Origin: Clostridiales bacterium
Lineage (GTDB): Bacteria > Bacillota > Clostridia > Christensenellales > Aristaeellaceae
Direction of reading: 5' to 3'
Length of the DNA: 42,229 nucleotides
NCBI GenBank assembly: GCA_004554085.1
Contig: SFNY01000010.1
Location: 1 to 42,229, forward strand
In this document: positions 41,146-42,229 of the stretch, piece after piece
How positions within the stretch are numbered: the stretch's first letter is position 1
Layout: each line of letters starts with the position of its first letter
The notes under the pieces: generated by a model
Databases searched by the model: none
What the model saw: the letters and a program-made list of their open reading frames with translations, nothing else
Told to the model about the DNA's origin: nothing
Translations under genes and position numbers: made by a program

Positions 41146-41376
41146 ATGAAGGCTGTAAATATCAAGCTCAGTTTGGCGGAAAACGTCAAGTACTTCGTGA
41201 ACATTGCGAACAAGTATCCTTACGACCTCGATCTGCGCGTGGGCCGTCATGTGGTAGACGGCAAGTCGATCCTGGGCATCTTCAGCCTGGATCTTTCCAG
41301 ACCCATCACGCTGGAAGTCTATTCCGACCACTGCGAGGATCTGATGGAAGAGCTCAAGCCCTTCATTATCGGTTAA
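41146..41376 (+). CDS. HPr-like protein lacking the active-site histidine
   Basis: The protein has 76 residues, with the size and fold pattern of the phosphocarrier HPr. The conserved regulatory-serine segment is present: VVDGKSILGIFSLDLSRPITLEVYSD matches HPr around Ser46. The first helix, which should contain GxHARPA with the phosphorylatable His15, reads SLAENVKYFVNIAN and has no histidine. Thus it cannot carry PTS phosphate on His, but may be serine-phosphorylated like Bacillus Crh. ATG 41146 has AAGGGG nine bases before. It is monocistronic, ending in a strong terminator. Confidence 0.75.
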   Translation: MKAVNIKLSLAENVKYFVNIANKYPYDLDLRVGRHVVDGKSILGIFSLDLSRPITLEVYSDHCEDLMEELKPFIIG

Positions 41377-41393
41377 ATTGGCAGGTACAGACA

Positions 41394-41427
41394 ACGCCCG
41401 GAAATCCATTGGGGGATTTCCGGGCGT
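41394..41427. terminator. Bidirectional terminator after the HPr-like gene
   Basis: 14-bp perfect stem: ACGCCCGGAAATCC (41394-41407) with GGATTTCCGGGCGT (41414-41427), followed by TTCTATG on the plus strand. It also lies 17 bases past the stop of the ATPase gene on the minus strand. Confidence 0.85.
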
Positions 41428-41444
41428 TTCTATGTTGTTCAGCT

Positions 41445-42229
41445 TCAGATCTGAATCGGCAGCGGCTGGTTCAGCAGCGCCAGGCTGTGGGGCATGCCGG
41501 AGAGCATGGTCTTGAGCTCCGCCAGACACGCCACCGGCGCCTCCGCGAGAATGCACGGCAGCGCCTTCTGGGCAAAGGCCAGATCCAGCGCTTCGCCGGC
41601 CGAAATCCTGCACGCAGAGAGCATTGCGCCGCAGTAGTGCCACATCAGATCCAGCGTCCGGCGGGACAGGCGCACCTCGTGCACCGCCAGCTCGCCGCGA
41701 ATCTTTTGCAGCCTGCGCTCCAGCGCCGGGGGCAGCTCCTCCACGTCCTTCAGGAAGGCGTCCCGCAGCGCCTGCATGCGCACCGGCGGGAATTCCGAGG
41801 CCGCCGCATCGCAGGGCCGCCAGGGAGCGTCCGCACTCACCGGCTCCAGGCGGATCATGAAGCCGCGCTCCAGCGCCTCGGCGGACACCGGGAAGCCCGT
41901 TCCGCCGTCGGAGATCGCCGCGATGACCAGCAGGTTCTCCGCAGCGCCCCCCAGGCCGCGGCAGACGTCCGCGCCGGGCATGCGGTTTGCATCGCGAATC
42001 AGCGCCACCGCAGGCAGCTCGGAGCGGGGACTCGCCCGGGAACTCCACGTAGCGCTGCGCCGCGGGCGCGCCCAGCGCCGTCGCCAGCGCGTGGGCGGTC
42101 ATGCACTTGTCACTGGCCGCAGGGCCGGAGAACAGAAGGCTCTCGCCCAGAGATGCGCAGATCAGCATGTTCGCGGCCTGAATGCGCGTCAGCTCCAGGC
42201 CCTCCAGCGCAAAGGCGCGCTGGATGCGC
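41445..42229 (-). pseudogene. Frameshifted AAA-type ATPase, cut by window edge
   Basis: The gene enters from the right edge as RIQRAFALEGLELTRIQAANMLICASLGESLLFSGPAASDK, a MoxR/McrB-like layout. The P-loop is degenerate, GPAASDKC where GxxxxGK[ST] is expected. After VEFPG the frame is lost near 42030-42040 (CCCGGG). One base less gives VEFPASPRSELPAVALIRDANRM, which continues as the downstream frame ENLLVIAAISDGGTGFPV, GFMIRLEPVSAD, and a helical C-terminal part to 41445. So this is one gene with one frame lesion, and ATP binding is doubtful even if intact. The left end is complete; the start is outside the window. Function is not known. Confidence 0.65.

Noticed and set aside
1..42229. CRISPR array or rRNA genes
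   Set aside because: No regularly spaced direct repeats and no rRNA-like stretches were seen anywhere in the window.

Overview
The window reads as a piece of chromosome from an uncultured, fairly GC-rich Clostridia-type member of the Bacillota, most like the gut lineages around Christensenellales or Oscillospirales. This is inferred from Shine-Dalgarno sites of the AGGAGG type, lysine-plus-alanine/leucine signal peptides, LCP and CpsBCD-type envelope genes, Tn1549-like conjugative element genes, and DUF3793, CGGC and Gx-transporter families. No rRNA or marker gene settles the taxonomy.

Layout. (1) 0-5.7 kb, housekeeping: a BMP-family nucleoside-type binding protein, a PAP2 phosphatase, a RadC-like protein without its metalloprotease motif and dnaX on the minus strand, then murG on the plus strand. 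(2) 5.9-18.2 kb, one long minus-strand exopolysaccharide/capsule operon. In transcription order it holds an LCP ligase, a secreted unknown, the CpsC/CpsD kinase pair, a crippled CpsB phosphatase, an initiating sugar-phosphate transferase, three glycosyltransferases, an EpsG-type polymerase and a flippase. It ends with a broken secreted SH3/transglutaminase/leucine-rich protein. (3) 18.5-23.5 kb, a decayed fragment of a Tn1549-like integrative conjugative element: a huge helicase with two in-frame TAG codons, two small ICE genes and half of a DUF3991 primase-like gene. The last is fused in frame to half of a FecCD permease. (4) 23.5-29.9 kb, three FecCD-type metal/siderophore/corrinoid ABC transport sets. 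They carry a CbiK chelatase and a CGGC protein; two of the three permeases are truncated at the same homologous position. (5) 30.0-37.1 kb, what looks like an iron/metal regulon: DUF3793 protein, flavodoxin, DtxR/MntR-type regulator, ZinT-like protein, AraC regulator, a Gx/NusG-II/ApbE/Tp47-type flavin cluster, a methyltransferase and ferritin. It is tied together by eight copies of a palindrome GTTAG-N6-CTAAC placed at promoters. (6) 37.3-42.2 kb: a BAAT-type hydrolase and a methyltransferase, then an excisionase/integrase pair abutting tRNA-Ser(CGA) with a duplicated tRNA 5' half, an HPr-like protein without the active histidine, and a frameshifted AAA-type ATPase running off the edge.

Two themes run through the window. 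One is metal handling: regulator, operators, uptake ABC systems, storage ferritin and flavodoxin lie within 14 kb, and the shared operator is the strongest new signal here. The other is breakage. There are single-base frame disruptions in short homopolymers, nonsense codons, and at least five deletion or fusion junctions. Some may be assembly or homopolymer errors; the in-frame nonsense codons and large junctions look more like genuine decay around a lost mobile element.
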